Assembly (NCBI GenBank): GCA_946800325.1 | Contig: OX326956.1 | Span: 74,287,087-74,351,086, forward strand | Reading direction: 5' to 3' | DNA length: 64,000 nucleotides | From: Luzula sylvatica | Lineage: Eukaryota > Streptophyta > Magnoliopsida > Poales > Juncaceae | Part shown: positions 38,280-52,203 of the stretch, piece after piece | Layout of the letters: each line of letters starts with the position of its first letter | Position numbering within the stretch: the stretch's first letter is position 1 | Position numbers and translations under genes: made by a program | The notes under the pieces: generated by a model | Told to the model about the DNA's origin: nothing | Databases searched by the model: none | What the model saw: the letters and a program-made list of their open reading frames with translations, nothing else

Positions 38280-41200
38280 AATCTTCATATTCAATAATTC
38301 AAGATGAAATTACAAAAAAAACTGTGTTTTTTGTTAATTCGGGTTCAAAATACGAAATTTCCCAAATTCGGCCGCGATGCTGCATTCCTCTCGTCGAGGC
38401 GAGCGATTTCGATATAAAGATCGTGCCATTTGGAGAAAGTATGAGAAAGTTACAATGTGATAATCTTCATATTCAATAATTCAGGATGAAATTACCAAAA
38501 AAACTGTATTTTCTGTTAATTCGGGTTCAAAATACATAATTTCCCAAATTCGTTCACGCTGCTGTATTCCTCTCGCCGGGGCGAGCGATTTTGATATAAA
38601 AATCGTGCCATTTGGAGAAAGATTGAGAAAGATACAATCGGACAATCTTCATATTCAATAATTCAAGATGAAATTCCAAAAAAAACTGTGTTTTTTGTTA
38701 AATAGGGTTCAAAATACGTAATTTCCCAAATTCGTCCGCGCTGCTGCATTCCTCTCGTCGAGGCGAGCGATTTTGATATAAAGATCGTGCCATTTGGAGA
38801 AAGTATGAGAAAGTTACAATGTGATAATCTTCATATTCAATAATTCAGAATGAAATTACCAAAAAAACTGTATTTTCTGTTAATTCGGGTTCAAAATACA
38901 TAATTTCCCAAATTCGGTCACGCTGCTGTATTCCTCTCGCCGGGGCGAGCGATTTTGATATAAAAATCGTGCCATTTGGAGAAAGATTGAGAAAGATACA
39001 ATCGGACAATCTTCATATTCAATAATTCAAGATGAAATTACAAAAGAAACTGTGTTTTTTGTTAATTCGGGTTCAAAATACGTAATTTCCCGAATTCGGC
39101 CGCCCTGCTGCATTCCTCTCATCGAGGTGAGCGATTTAGATATAAAGATCGTGCCATTTGGAGAAAGTATGAGAAAGTTACAATGTGATAATCTTCATAT
39201 TCAACAATTCAGGATGAAATTACCAAAAAAACTGTATTTTCTGTTAATTCGGGTTCAAAATACATAATTTCCCAAATTCGTTCGCGCTGCTGTATTCCTC
39301 TCGCCGGGGCGAGCGATTTTGATATAAAAATCGTGCCATTTGGAGAAAGATTAAGAAAGATACAATCGGACAATCTTCATATTCAATAATTCAAGATGAA
39401 ATTCCAAAAAAAACTGTGTTTTTTGTTAATTCGGGTTCAAAATACGTAATTTCCCAAATTCGGCCGCGCTGCTGCATTCCTCTCGTCGAGGCGAGCGATT
39501 TCGATATAAAGATCGTGCCATTTGGAGAAAGTATGAGAAAGTTACAATGTGATAATCTTCATATTCAATAATTCAGGATGAAATTAGCAAAAAAACTGTA
39601 TTTTCTGTTAATTCGGGTTCAAAATACATAATTTCCCAAATTCGTTCGCGCTGCTGTATTCCTCTCGCCGGGGCGGGCGATTTTGATAGAAAAATCATGC
39701 CATTTGGAGAAAGATTGAGAAAGATACAATTGGACAATCTTCATATTCAATAATTCAAGATGAAATTACAAAAAAAACTGTGTTTTTTGTTAATTCGGTT
39801 TCAAAATATGTAATTTCCCGAATTCGGCCTTCCTGCTGCATTCCTCTCGTCGAGTCGAGCGATTTTGATATAAAGATCGTGCCATTTGGAGAAAGTATGA
39901 GGAAGTTACAATGTGATAATCTTCATATTCAATAATTCATGATGAAATTACCAAAAAAATTGTATTTTCTGTTAATTCGGGTTCAAAATACATAATTTCC
40001 CAAATTCGTTCACGTTGCTGTATTCCTCTCGCCGGGGCGAGCGATTTTGATATAAAAATCGTGCCATTTGGAGAAAGATTGAGAAAGCCACAATCGGACA
40101 ATCTTCATATTCAATAATTCAAGATGAAATTACAAAAAAAACTGTGTTTTTTGTTAATTCGGGTTCAAAATACGAAATTTCCCAAATTCGGCCGCGCTGT
40201 TGCATTCCTCTCGTCGAGGCGAGCGATTTCGATATAAAGATCGTGCCATTTGGAGAAAGTATGAGAAAGTTACAATGTGATAATCTTCAAATTCAATAAT
40301 TCAGGATGAAATTACCAAAAAAACTGTATTTTCTGCTAATTCGGGTTCAAAATACATAATTTCCCAAATTCGTTCGCGCTGCTGTATTCCTCTCGCCGGG
40401 GCGAGCGATTTTGATATAAAAATCGTGCCATTTGGAGAAAGATTGAGAAAGCCACAATCGGACAATCTTCATATTCAATAATTCAAGATGAAATTACAAA
40501 AAAAAACTGTGTTTTTTGTTAATTCGGGTTCAAAATACGTAATTTCCCGAATTCGGCCGCGATGCTGCATTCCTCTCGTCGAGGTGAGCGATTTAGATAT
40601 AAAGATCGTGCCATTTGGAGAAAGTATGAGAAAGTTACAATGTGATAATCTTCATATTCAACAATTCAGGATGAAATTACCAAAAAAACTGTATTTTCTG
40701 TTAATTCGGGTTCAAAATACATAATTTCCCAAATTCGTTCGCGCTGCTGTATTCCTCTCGCCGGGGCGAGCGATTTTGATATAAAAATCGTGCCATTTGG
40801 AGAAAGATTGAGAAAGATACAATCGGACAATCTTCATATTCAATAATTCAAGATGAAATTCCAAAAAAAACTGTGTTTTTTGTTAATTCGGGTTCAAAAT
40901 ACGTAATTTCCCAAATTCGGCCGCGGTGCTGCATTCCTCTCGTCGAGGCGAGCGATTTCGATATAAAGATCGTGCCATCTGGAGAAAGTATGAGAAAGTT
41001 ACAATGTGATAATCTTCATATTCAATAATTCAGGATGAAATTACCAAAAAAACTGTATTTTCTGTTAATTCGGGTTCAAAATACATAATTTCCCAAATTC
41101 GTTCGCGCTGCTGTATTCCTCTCGCCGGGGCGGGCGATTTTGATAGAAAAATCATGCCATTTGGAGAAAGATTGAGAAATCTACAATTGGACAATCTTCA

Positions 41201-42194
41201 TATTCAATAATTCAAGATGAAATTACAAACAAAACTGTTTTTTTTGTTAATTCGGGTTCAAAATACGTAATTTACCAAATTCGACCGCGCTGTCGCATTC
41301 CTCTCGTCGAGGCGAGCGATTTTAATATAAAGATCGTGCCATTTGGAGAAAGTATGAGAAAGTTACAATGTGATAATCTTCATATTCAATAATTCAGGAT
41401 GAAATTACCAAAAAAACTGTATTTTCTGTTAATTCGGGTTCAAAATACATAATTTCCCCAAATTCGTTCGCGCTGCTGTATTCCTCTCGCCGGGGCGAGC
41501 GATTTTGATATAAAAATCGTGCCATTTGGAGAAAGATTGAGAAAGCTACAATTGGACAATCTTCATATTCAATAATTCAAGATGAAATTACAAAAAAAAC
41601 TGTGTTTTTTGTTAATTCGGTTTCAAAATACGTAATTTCCCGAATTCGGCCGCGCTGCTGCATTCCTCTCGTCGAGTCGAGCGATTTTGATATAAAGATC
41701 GTGCCATTTGGAGAAAGTATGAGAAAGTTACAATGTGATAATCTTCATATTCAATAATTCAGGATGAAATTACCAAAAAAACTGTATTTTCTGTTAATTC
41801 GGGTTCAAAATACATAATTTCCCAAATTCGTTCGCGCTGCTGTATTCCTCTCACCGGGGCGGGCAATTTTGATATAAAAATCGTGCCATTTGGAGAAAGA
41901 TTGAGAAATCTACAATTGGACAATCTTCATATTCAATAATTCAAGATGAAATTACAAACAAAACTGTTTTTTTTGTTAATTCGGGTTCAAAATACGTAAT
42001 TTACCAAATTCGACCGCGCTGTTGCATTCCTCTCGTCGAGGCGAGCGATTTTAATATAAAGATCGTGCCATTTGGAGAAAGTATAAGAAAGTTACAATGT
42101 GATAATCTTCATATTCAATAATTCAGGATGAAATTACCAAAAAAACTGTATTTTCTGTTAATTCGGGTTCAAAATACATAATTTCCCAAATTCG

Positions 42195-42376
42195 TTCGCG
42201 CTGCTGTATTCCTCTCGTCGAGGCGAGCGATTTCGATATAAAGATCGTGCCATTTGGAGAAAGTATGAGAAAGTTACAATGTGATAATCTTCATATTCAA
42301 TAATTCAGGATGAAGTTACCAAAAAAACTGTATTTTCTGTTAATTCGGGTTCAAAATACATAATTTACCAAATTCG
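42195..42376. repeat. Hybrid monomer: A start, then B
   Basis: TTCGCGCTGCTGTATTCC followed by TCGTCGAGGCG, ATTTCGAT and AGTATGAG, ending GAAGTTACC. It is the same hybrid as at 33819 and 36914, so these share descent even though they lie outside the 3095-bp units. Confidence 0.88.
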
Positions 42377-43468
42377 TTCGCGCTGTTGTATTCCTCTCGC
42401 CGGGGCGAGTGATTTTGATATAAAAATCGTGTCATTTGGAGAAAGATTGAGAAAGCTACAATTGGACAATCTTCATATTCAATAATTCAAGATGAAATTA
42501 CAAAAAAAACTGTGTTTTTTGTTAATTCGGTTTCAAAATACGTAATTTCCCGAATTCGGCCGCGCGGCTGCATTCCTCTCGTCGAGTCGAGCGATTTTGA
42601 TATAAAGATCGTGCCATTTGGAGAAAGTATGAGGAAGTTACAATGTGATAATCTTCATATTCAATAATTCATGATGAAATTACCAAAAAAATTGTATTTT
42701 CTGTTAATTCGGGTTCAAAATACATAATTTCCCAAATTCGTTCAAGTTGCTGTATTCCTCTCGCCGGGGCGAGCGATTTTGATATAAAAATCGTGCCATT
42801 TGGAGAAAGATTGAGAAAGCTACAATCGGACAATCTTGATATTCAATAATTCAAGATGAAATTACAAAAAAAACTGTGTTTTTTGTTAATTCGGGTTCAA
42901 AATACGAAATTTCCCAAATTCGGCCGCGCTGTTGCATTCCTCTCGTCGAGGCGAGCGATTTCGATATAAAGATCGTGCCATTTGGAGAAAGTATGAGAAA
43001 GTTACAATGTGATAATCTTCATATTCAATAATTCAGGATGAAATTACCAAAAAAACTGTATTTTCTGTTAATTCGGGTTCAAAATACATAATATCCCAAA
43101 TTCGTTCGCGTTGCTGTATTCCTCTCGCCGGGGCGAGCGATTTTGATATAAAAATCGTGCCATTTGGAGAAAGATTGAGAAACCCACAATCGGACAATCT
43201 TCATATTCAATAATTCAAGATGAAATAACAAAAAAAACTGTGTTTTTTGTTAATTCGGGTTCAAAATACGTAATTTCCCAAATTCGGCCGTGCAGCTGCA
43301 TTCCTCTCGTCGAGGCGAGCGATTTCGATATAAAGATCGTGCCATTTGGAGAAAGTATGAGAAAGTTACAATGTGATAATCTTCATATTCAATAATTCAG
43401 GATGAAATTACCAAAAAAACTGTATTTTCTGTTAATTCGGGTTCAAAATACATAATTTCCCAAATTCG

Positions 43469-44741
43469 TTCGAGCTGCCGTATTCCTCTCGCCGGGGCGA
43501 GCGATTTTGATATAAAAATCGTGCCATTTGGAGAAAGATTGAGAAAGATACAATCGGACAATCTTCATATTCAATAATTCAAGATGAAATTACAAAAAAA
43601 ACTGTGTTTTTTGTTAATTCGGGTTCAAAATACGTAATTTCCCGAATTCGGCCGCGATGCTGCATTCCTCTCGTCGAGGTGAGCGATTTAGATATAAAGA
43701 TCGTGCCATTTGGAGAAAGTATGAGAAAGTTACAATGTGATAATCTTCATATTCAACAATTCAGGATGAAATTACCAAAAAAACTGTATTTTCTGTTAAT
43801 TCGGGTTCAAAATACATAATTTCCCAAATTGGTTCGCGTTGCTGTATTCCTCTCGCCGGGGCGAGCGATTTTGATATAAAAATCGTGCCATTTGGAGAAA
43901 GATTGAGAAAGATACAATCGGACAATCTTCATATTCAATAATTCAAGATGAAATTCCAAAAAAAACTGTGTTTTTGGTTAATTCGGGTTCAAAATACGTA
44001 ATTTCCCAAATTCGTCCGCGCTGCTGTATTCCTCTCGCCGGGGCGAGCGATTTTGATATAAAAATCGTGCCATTTGGAGAAAGATTGAGAAAGCCACAAT
44101 CGGACAATCTTCATATTCAATAATTCAAGATGAAATTACAAAAAAAACTGTGTTTTTTGTTAATTCGTGTTCAAAATACGAAATTTCCCAAATTCGGCCG
44201 CGTTGCTGCATTCCTCTCGTCGAGGCGAGCGATTTCGATATAAAGATCGTGCAATTTGGAGAAAGTATGAGAAAGTTACAATGTGATAATCTTCATATTC
44301 AATAATTCAGGATGAAATTACCAAAAAAACTGTATTTTCTGTTAATTCGGGTTCAAAATAAATAATTTCCCAAATTCGTTCGCGCTGCTGTATTCCTCTC
44401 GCCGGGGCGAGCGATTTTGATATAAAAATCGTGCCATTTGGAGAAAGATTGAGAAAGCCACAATCGGACAATCTTCATATTCAATAATTCAAGATGAAAT
44501 TACCAAAAAAACTGTGTTTTTGTTAATTCGGGTTCAAAATATGAAATTTCCCAAATTCGGCCGCGCTACTGCATTCCTCTCGTCGGGGCGAGCGATTTCG
44601 ATATAAAGATCGTGCCATTTGGAGAAAGTATGAGAAAGTTACAATGTGATAATCTTCATATTCAATAATTCAGGATGAAATTACCAAAAAAACTGTATTT
44701 TCTGTTAATTCGGGTTCAAAATACATAATTTCCCAAATTCG
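43469..44741. repeat. 1273-bp HOR, unit 1 (7 monomers: A-B-A-A-B-A-B)
   Basis: The order includes a B* monomer (GGTGAGC, TTTAGAT, CAACAATTC) at 43651 and an A-A junction at 44014/44015 without B. Another A monomer has five T instead of six (about 44516-44521), giving 1273 rather than 1274 bp. Confidence 0.9.
43833..44196. repeat. A-A junction lacking B (first of a class)
   Basis: An A monomer (43833-44014) is followed directly by another A (44015-44196) that begins TCCGCGCTGCTGTATTCC. A B-type start switches to A within the first 12 bases. The same joint occurs at 45288, 46561, 49655, 50201, 51840, 52750, 53296, 54206, 54752 and 60394. All are in domain II, so the joint probably arose once and spread by amplification. 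Confidence 0.88.
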
Positions 44742-46014
44742 TTCGCGATGCCGTATTCCTCTCGCCGGGGCGAGCGATTTTGATATAAAAATAGTGCCAT
44801 TTGGAGAAAGATTGAGAAAGATACAATCGGACAATCTTCATATTCAATAATTCAAGATGAAATTACAAAAAAAACTGTGTTTTTTGTTAATTCGGGTTCA
44901 AAATACGTAATTTCCCGAATTCGGCCGCGATGCTGCATTCCTCTCGTCGAGGTGAGCGATTTAGATATAAAGATCGTGCCATTTGGAGAAAGTATGAAAA
45001 AGTTACAATGTGATAATCTTCATATTCAACAATTCAGGATGAAATTACCAAAAAAACTGTATTTTCTGTTAATTCGGGTTCAAAATACATAATTTCCCAA
45101 ATTCGTTCGCGCTGCTGTATTCCTCTCGCCGGGGCGAGCGATTTTGATATAAAAATCGTGCCATTTGGAGAAAGATTGAGAAAGATACAATCGGACAATC
45201 TTCATATTCAATAATTCAAGATGAAATTCCAAAAAAAACTGTGTTTTTGGTTAATTCGGGTTCAAAATACGTAATTTCCCAAATTCGTCCGCGCTGCTGT
45301 ATTCCTCTCGCCGGGGCGAGCGATTTTGATATAAAAATCGTGCCATTTGGAGAAAGATTGAGAAAGCCACAATCGGACAATCTTCATATTCAATAATTCA
45401 AGATGAAATTACTAAAAAAACTGTGTTTTTTGTTAATTCGTGTTCCAAATACGAAATTTCCCAAATTCGGCCGCGTTGCTGCATTCCTCTCGTCAAGGCG
45501 AGCGATTTCGATATAAAGATCGTGCAATTTGGAGAAAGTATGAGAAAGTTACAATGTGATAATCTTCATATTCAATAATTCAGGATGAAATTACCAAAAA
45601 AACTGTATTTTCTGTTAATTCGGGTTCAAAATAAATAATTTCCCAAATTCGTTCGCGCTGCTGTATTCCTCTCGCCGGGGCGAGCGATTTTGATATAAAA
45701 ATCGTGCCATTTGGAGAAAGATTGAGAAAGCCACAATCGGACAATCTTCATATTCAATAATTCAAGATGAAATTAAAAAAAAAACTGTGTTTTTGTTAAT
45801 TCGGGTTCAAAATATGAAATTTCCCAAATTCGGCCGCGCTACTGCATTCCTCTCGTCGGGGCGAGCGATTTCGATATAAAGATCGTGCCATTTGGAGAAA
45901 GTATGAGAAAGTTACAATGTGATAATCTTCATATTCAATAATTCAGGATGAAATTACCAAAAAAACTGTATTTTCTGTTAATTCGGGTTCAAAATACATA
46001 ATTTCCCAAATTCG
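44742..46014. repeat. 1273-bp HOR, unit 2
   Basis: Same seven-monomer order, with the A-A junction at 45287/45288 and the five-T run at about 45792. Small differences include GTATGAAAAAG, GTCAAGG and TTAAAAAAAAAACTG. The shared T-run deletion and the shared CGATGCCG and AAATAGTGCC at the starts of units 2 and 3 confirm the register. Confidence 0.9.
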
Positions 46015-46924
46015 TTCGCGATGCCGTATTCCTCTCGCCGGGGCGAGCGATTTTGATATAAAAATAGTGCCATTTGGAGAAAGATTGAGAAAGATACAAT
46101 CGGACAATCTTCATATTCAATAATTCAAGATGAAATTACAAAAAAAACTGTGTTTTTTGTTAATTCGGGTTCAAAATATGTAATTTCCCGAATTCGGCCG
46201 CGCTGCTGCATTCCTCTCGTCGAGGTGAGCGATTTAGATATAAAGATCGTGCCATTTGGAGAAAGTATGACAAAGTTACAATGTGATAATCTTCATATTC
46301 AACAATTCAGGATGAAATTACCAAAAAAACTGTATTTTCTGTTAATTCGGGTTCAAAATACATAATTTCCCAAATTCGTTCGCGCTGCTGTATTCCTCTC
46401 GCCGGGGCGAGCGATTTTGATATAAAAATCGTGCCATTTGGAGAAAGATTGAGAAAGATACAATCGGACAATCTTCATATTCAATAATTCAAGATGAAAT
46501 TCCAAAAAAAACTGTGTTTTTTGTTAATTCGGGTTCAAAATACGTAATTTCCCAAATTCGTCCGCGCTGCTGTATTCCTCTCGCCGGGGCGAGCGATTTT
46601 GATATAAAAATCGTGCCATTTGGAGAAAGATTGAGAAAGCCACAATCGGACAATCTTCATTTTCAATAATTCAAGAGGAAATTACAAAAAAAACTGTGTT
46701 TTTTGTTAATTCGGGTTCAAAATATGAAATTTCCCAAATTCGGCCGCGCTGCTGCATTCCTCTCGTCCAGGCGAGCGATTTCGATATAAAGATCGTGCCA
46801 TTTGGAGTAAGTATGAGAAAGTTACAATGTGATAATCTTCATATTCAATAATTCAGGATGAAATTACCAAAAAAACTGTATTTTCTGTTAATTCGGGTTC
46901 AAAATACATAATTTCCCAAATTCG
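46015..46924. repeat. 1273-bp HOR, partial unit 3 (5 monomers, 910 bp)
   Basis: It begins CGATGCCG with AAATAGTGCC like unit 2 and keeps the A-A junction at 46560/46561. It then jumps from the fifth monomer to the next B*-bearing dimer at 46925, so one dimer is missing relative to the full unit. Confidence 0.85.
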
Positions 46925-49900
46925 TTCGCGCAGCTGTATTCCTCTCGCCGGGCCGAGCGATTTTGATATAAAAATCGTGCCATTTGGAGAAAGATTGAGA
47001 AAGATACAATCTGACAATCTTCATATTCAATAATTCAAGATGAAATTACAAAAAAAACTGTGTTTTTTGTTAATTCGGGTTCAAAATACGTAATTTCCCG
47101 AATTCGGCCGCGCTGCTTCATTCCTCTCGTCGAGGTGAGCGACTTAGATATAAAGATCGTGCCATTTGGAGAAAGTATGAGAAAGTTACAATGTGATAAT
47201 CTTCATATTCCACAATTCAGGATGAAATTACCAAAAAAACTGTATTTTCTGTTAATTCGGGTTCAAAATACATAATTTCCCAAATTCGTTCGCGTTGCTG
47301 TATTCCTCTCGCCGGGGCGAGCGATTTTGATATAAAAATCGTGCCATTTGGAGAAAGATTGAGAAAGATACAATCGGACAATCTTCATATTCAATAATTC
47401 AAGATGAAATTCCAAAAAAAACTGTGTTTTTTGTTAATTCGGGTTCAAAATACGTAATTTCCCGAATTCGGCCGCGCTGCTGCATTTCTCTCGTCGAGGC
47501 GAGCGATTTTGATATAAAGATCGTGCCATTTGGAGAAAGTATGAGAAAGTTACAATGTGATAATCTTCATATTCAATAATTCAGGATGAAATTACCAAAA
47601 AAACTGTATTTTCTGTTAATTCGGGTTCAAAATACATAATTTCCCAAATTCGTTCGCGCTGCTGTATTCCTCTCGCCGGGGCGAGCGATTTTGATATAAA
47701 AATCGTGCCATTTGGAGAAAGATTGAGAAAGCCACAATCGGACAATCTTCATATTCAATAATTCAAGTTGAAATTACAAAAAAAACTGTGTTTTTTGTTA
47801 ATTCGGGTTCAAAATACGAAATTTCCCAAATTCGGCCGCGTTGCTGCATTCCTCTCGTCGAGGCGAGCGATTTCGATATAAAGATCGTGCCATTTGGAGA
47901 AAGTATGAGAAAGTTACAATGTGATAATCTTCATATTCAATAATTCAGGATGAAATTACCAAAAAAACTGTATTTTCTGTTAATTCGGGTTCAAAATACA
48001 TAATTTCCCAAATTCGTTCGCGTTGCTGTATTCCTCTCGCCGGGGCGAGCGATTTTGATATAAAAATCATGCCATTTGGAGAAAGATTGAGAAAGATACA
48101 ATCGGACAATCTTCATATTCAATAATTCAAGATGAAATTCCAAAAAAAACTGTGTTTTTTGTTAATTCGGGTTCAAAATACGTAATTTCCCGAATTCGGC
48201 CGCGTGGCTGCATTCCTCTCGTCAAGGCGAGCGATTTTGATATAAAGATCGTGCCATTTGGAGAAAGTATGAGAAAGTTACAATGTGATAATCTTCATAT
48301 TCAATAATTCAGAATGAAATTACCAAAAAAACTGTATTTTCTGTTAATTCGGGTTCAAAATACATAATTTCCCAAATTCGGTCGCGCTGCTGTATTCCTC
48401 TCGCCGGGGCGAGCGATTTTGATATAAAAATCGTGCCATTTGGAGAAAGATTGAGAAAGATACAATCGGACAATCTTCATATTCAATAATTCAAGATGAA
48501 ATTCCAAAAAAAACTGTGTTTTTTGTTAATTCGGGTTCAAAATACGTAATTTCCCAAATTCGTTCGCGCAGCTGCATTCCTCTCGTCAAGGCGAGCGATT
48601 TTGATATAAAGATCGTGCCATTTGGAGAAAGTATGAGAAAGTTACAATGTGATAATCTTCATATTCAATAATTCAGAATGAAATTACCAAAAAAACTGTA
48701 TTTTCTGTTAATTCGGGTTCAAAATACATAATTTCCCAAATTCGGTCGCGCTGCTGTATTCCTCTCGCCGGGGCGAGCGATTTTGATATAAAAATCGTGC
48801 CATTTGGAGAAAGATTGAGAAAGATACAATCGGACAATCTTCATATTCAATAATTCAAGATGAAATTACAAAAAAAACTTTGTTTTTTGTTAATTCGGGT
48901 TCAAAATACGTAATTTCCCGAATTCGGCCGCGCTGCTTCATTCCTCTCGTCGAGGTGAGCAATTTAGATATAAAGATCGTGCCATTTGGAGAAAGTATGA
49001 GAAAGATACAATGTGATAATCTTCATATTCAACAATTCAGGATGAAATTACCAAAAAAACTGTATTTTCTGTTAATTCGGGTTCAAAATACATAATTTCC
49101 CAAATTCGTTCGTGCTGCTGTATTCCTCTCACCGGGGCGAGCGATTTTGATATAAAAATCGTGCCATTTGGAGAAAGATTGAGAAAGATACAATCGGACA
49201 ATCTTCATATTCAATAATTCAAGATGAAATTACAAAAAAAACTGTGTTTTTTGTTAATTCGGGTTCAAATTAGGTAATTTCCCGAATTCGGCCGCGCTGC
49301 TGCATTCCTCTCGTCGAGGTGAGCGATTTAGATATAAAGATCGTGCCATTTGGAGAAAGTATGACAAAGTTACAATGTGATAATCTTCATATTCAACAAT
49401 TCAGGATGAAATTACCAAAAAAACTGTATTTTCTGTTAATTCGGGTTCAAAATACATAATTTCCCAAATTCGTTCGCGCTGCTGTATTCCTCTCGCCGGG
49501 GCGAGCGATTTTGATATAAAAATCATGCCATTTGGAGAAAGATTGAGAAAGATACAATCGGACAATCTTCATATTCAATAATTCAAGATGAAATTCCAAA
49601 AAAAACTGTGTTTTTTGTTAATTCGGGTTCAAAATACGTAATTTCCCAAATTCGTCCGCGCTGCTGTATTCCTCTCGCCGGGGCGAGCGATTTTGATATA
49701 AAAATCGTGCCATTTGGAGAAAGATTGAGAAAGCCACAATCGGACAATCTTCATTTTCAATAATTCAAGATGAAATTACAAAAAAAACTTTGTTTTTTGT
49801 TAATTCGGGTTCAAAATACGTAATTTCCCGAATTCGGCCGCGCTGCTTCATTCCTCTCGTCGAGGTGAGCAATTTAGATATAAAGATCGTGCCATTTGGA

Positions 49901-51657
49901 GAAAGTATGAGAAAGATACAATGTGATAATCTTCATATTCAACAATTCAGGATGAAATTACCAAAAAAACTGTATTTTCTGTTAATTCGGGTTCAAAATA
50001 CATAATTTCCCAAATTCGTTCGCGCTGCTGTATTCCTCTCACCGGGGCGAGCGATTTTGATATAAAAATCGTGCCATTTGGAGAAAGATTGAGAAAGATA
50101 CAATCGGACAATCTTCATATTCAATAATTCAAGATGAAATTTCAAAAAAAACTGTGTTTTTTGTTAATTCGGGTTCAAAATACGTAATTTCCCAAATTCG
50201 TCCGCGCTGCTGTATTCCTCTCACCGGGGCGAGCGATTTGGATATAAAAATCGTGCCATTTGGAGAAAGATTGAGAAAGCCACAATCGGACAATCTTCAT
50301 ATTCAATAATTCAAGATGAAATTACAAAAACAAACTGTGTTTTTTGTTAATTCGGGTTCAAAATACGAAATTTCCCAAATTCGGCCGCGAAGCTGCATTC
50401 CTCTCGTCGAGGCGAGCGATTTTGATATAAAGATCGAGCCATTTGGAGAAAGTATGAGAAATTTACAATGTGATAATCTTCATATTCAATAATTCAGGAT
50501 GAAATTACCAAAAAAACTGTATTTTCTGTTAATTCGGGTTCAAAATACATAATTTCCCAAATTCGGTCGCGTTGCTGTATTCCTCTCGCCGGGGCGAGCG
50601 ATTTTGATATAAAAATCGTGCCATTTGGAGAAAGATTGAGAAAGATACAATCGGACAATCTTCATATTCAATAATTCAAGATGAAATTACAAAAAAAACT
50701 GTGTTTTTTGTTAATTCGGGTTCAAAATACGAAATTTCCCAAATTCGGCCGCGTTGCTGCATTCCTCTCATCGAGGCGAGCGATTTCGATATAAAGATCG
50801 TGCCATTTGGAGAAAGTATGAGAAAGTTACAATGTGATAATCTTCATATTCAATAATTCAGGATGAAATTACCAAAAAAACTGTATTTTCTGTTAATTCG
50901 GGTTCAAAATACATAATTTCCCAAATTCGTTCGCGCTGCTGTATTCCTCTCGCCGGGGCGAGCGATTTTGATATAAAAATCATGCCATTTGGAGAAAGAT
51001 TGAGAAAGATACAATCGGACAATCTTCATATTCAATAATTCAAGATGAAATTCCAAAAAAAACTGTGTTTTTTGTTAATTCGGGTTCAAAATACGTAATT
51101 TCCCGAATTCGGCCGCGCTGCTGCATTCCTCTCGTCAAGGCGAGCGATTTTGATATAAAGATCGTGCCATTTGGAGAAAGTATGAGAAAGTTACAATGTG
51201 ATAATCTTCATATTCAATAATTCAGAATGAAATTACCAAAAAAACTGTATTTTCTGTTAATTCGGGTTCAAAATACATAATTTCCCAAATTCGGCCGCGC
51301 TGCTGTATTCCTCTCGCCGGGGCGAGCGATTTTGATATAAAAATCGTACCATTTGGAGAAAGATTGAGAAAGATACAATCGGACAATCTTCATATTCAAT
51401 AATTCAAGATGAAATTCCAAAAAAAACTGTGTTTTTTGTTAATTCGGGTTCAAAATACGTAATTTCCCAAATTCGTCCGCGCAACTGCATTCCTCTCGTC
51501 AAGGCGAGCGATTTTGATATAAAGATCGTGCCATTTGGAGAAAGTATGAGAAAGTTACAATGTGATAATCTTCATATTCAATAATTCAGAATGAAATTAC
51601 CAAAAAAACTGTATTTTCTGTTAATTCGGGTTCAAAATACATAATTTCCCAAATTCG
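46925..51657. repeat. Mixed AB and A-A-B arrangement
   Basis: B* monomers lie at 47107, 48927, 49291 and 49837. GTCAAGG plus CAGAATG B monomers lie near 48200, 48560, 51110 and 51480. A-A joints are at 49655 and 50201. The A monomer at 50201 has a C inserted in its A run (AAAAACAAACTG, about 50331). No strict HOR is present, but spacings between B* copies are whole monomer multiples (1820, 364 and 546 bp). Confidence 0.75.
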
Positions 51658-52203
51658 GTCGCGCTGCTGTATTCCTCTCGCCGGGGCGAGCGATTTTGAT
51701 ATAAAAATCGTGCCATTTGGAGAAAGATTGAGAAAGATACAATCGGACAATCTTCATATTCAATAATTCAAGATGAAATTCCAAAAAAAACTGTGTTTTT
51801 TGTTAATTCGGGTTCAAAATACGTAATTTCCCAAATTCGTCCGCGCTGCTGTATTCCTCTCACCGGGGCGAGCGATTTGGATATAAAAATCGTGCCATTT
51901 GGAGAAAGATTGAGAAAGCCACAATCGGACAATCTTCATATTCAATAATTCAAGTTGAAATTACAAAAAAAACTGTGTTTTTTGTTAATTCGGGTTCAAA
52001 ATACGAAATTTCCCAAATTCGGCCGCGAAGCTGCATTCCTCTCGTCGAGGCGAGCGATTTTGATATAAAGATCGAGCCATTTGGAGAAAGTATGAGAAAT
52101 TTACAATGTGATAATCTTCATATTCAATAATTCAGGATGAAATTACCAAAAAAACTGTATTTTCTGTTAATTCGGGTTCAAAATACATAATTTCCCAAAT
52201 TCG
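51658..52203. repeat. Leading partial unit (A-A-B) of the 1456-bp domain II HOR
   Basis: A, A and B monomers matching the last three monomers of the following unit (ATTTGGATATAAAAATC; GATCGAGCC with GAAATTTAC). The first A starts CGGTCGCG rather than CGTTCGCG, so the match is incomplete at its left edge. Confidence 0.75.

Larger units (their letters stand above)
38260..43468. repeat. AB dimers, mixed domain II subtypes
   Basis: Monomers of many subtypes with no clean HOR. Markers include GGGCGGGCG with ATCATGCC (39645, 41102), ATCTACAATTGG with ACAAACAAAACTG (41102, 41831), TTCGGTTTC (39781, 41618, 42528), GTCGAGTCGAG, and CATGATG with AAAATTG (39940, 42670). Recurrence of these sets about 2.0 to 2.7 kb apart suggests an older, decayed HOR. 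One extra A (about 40500) and one extra C (about 41458) occur. Confidence 0.7.
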
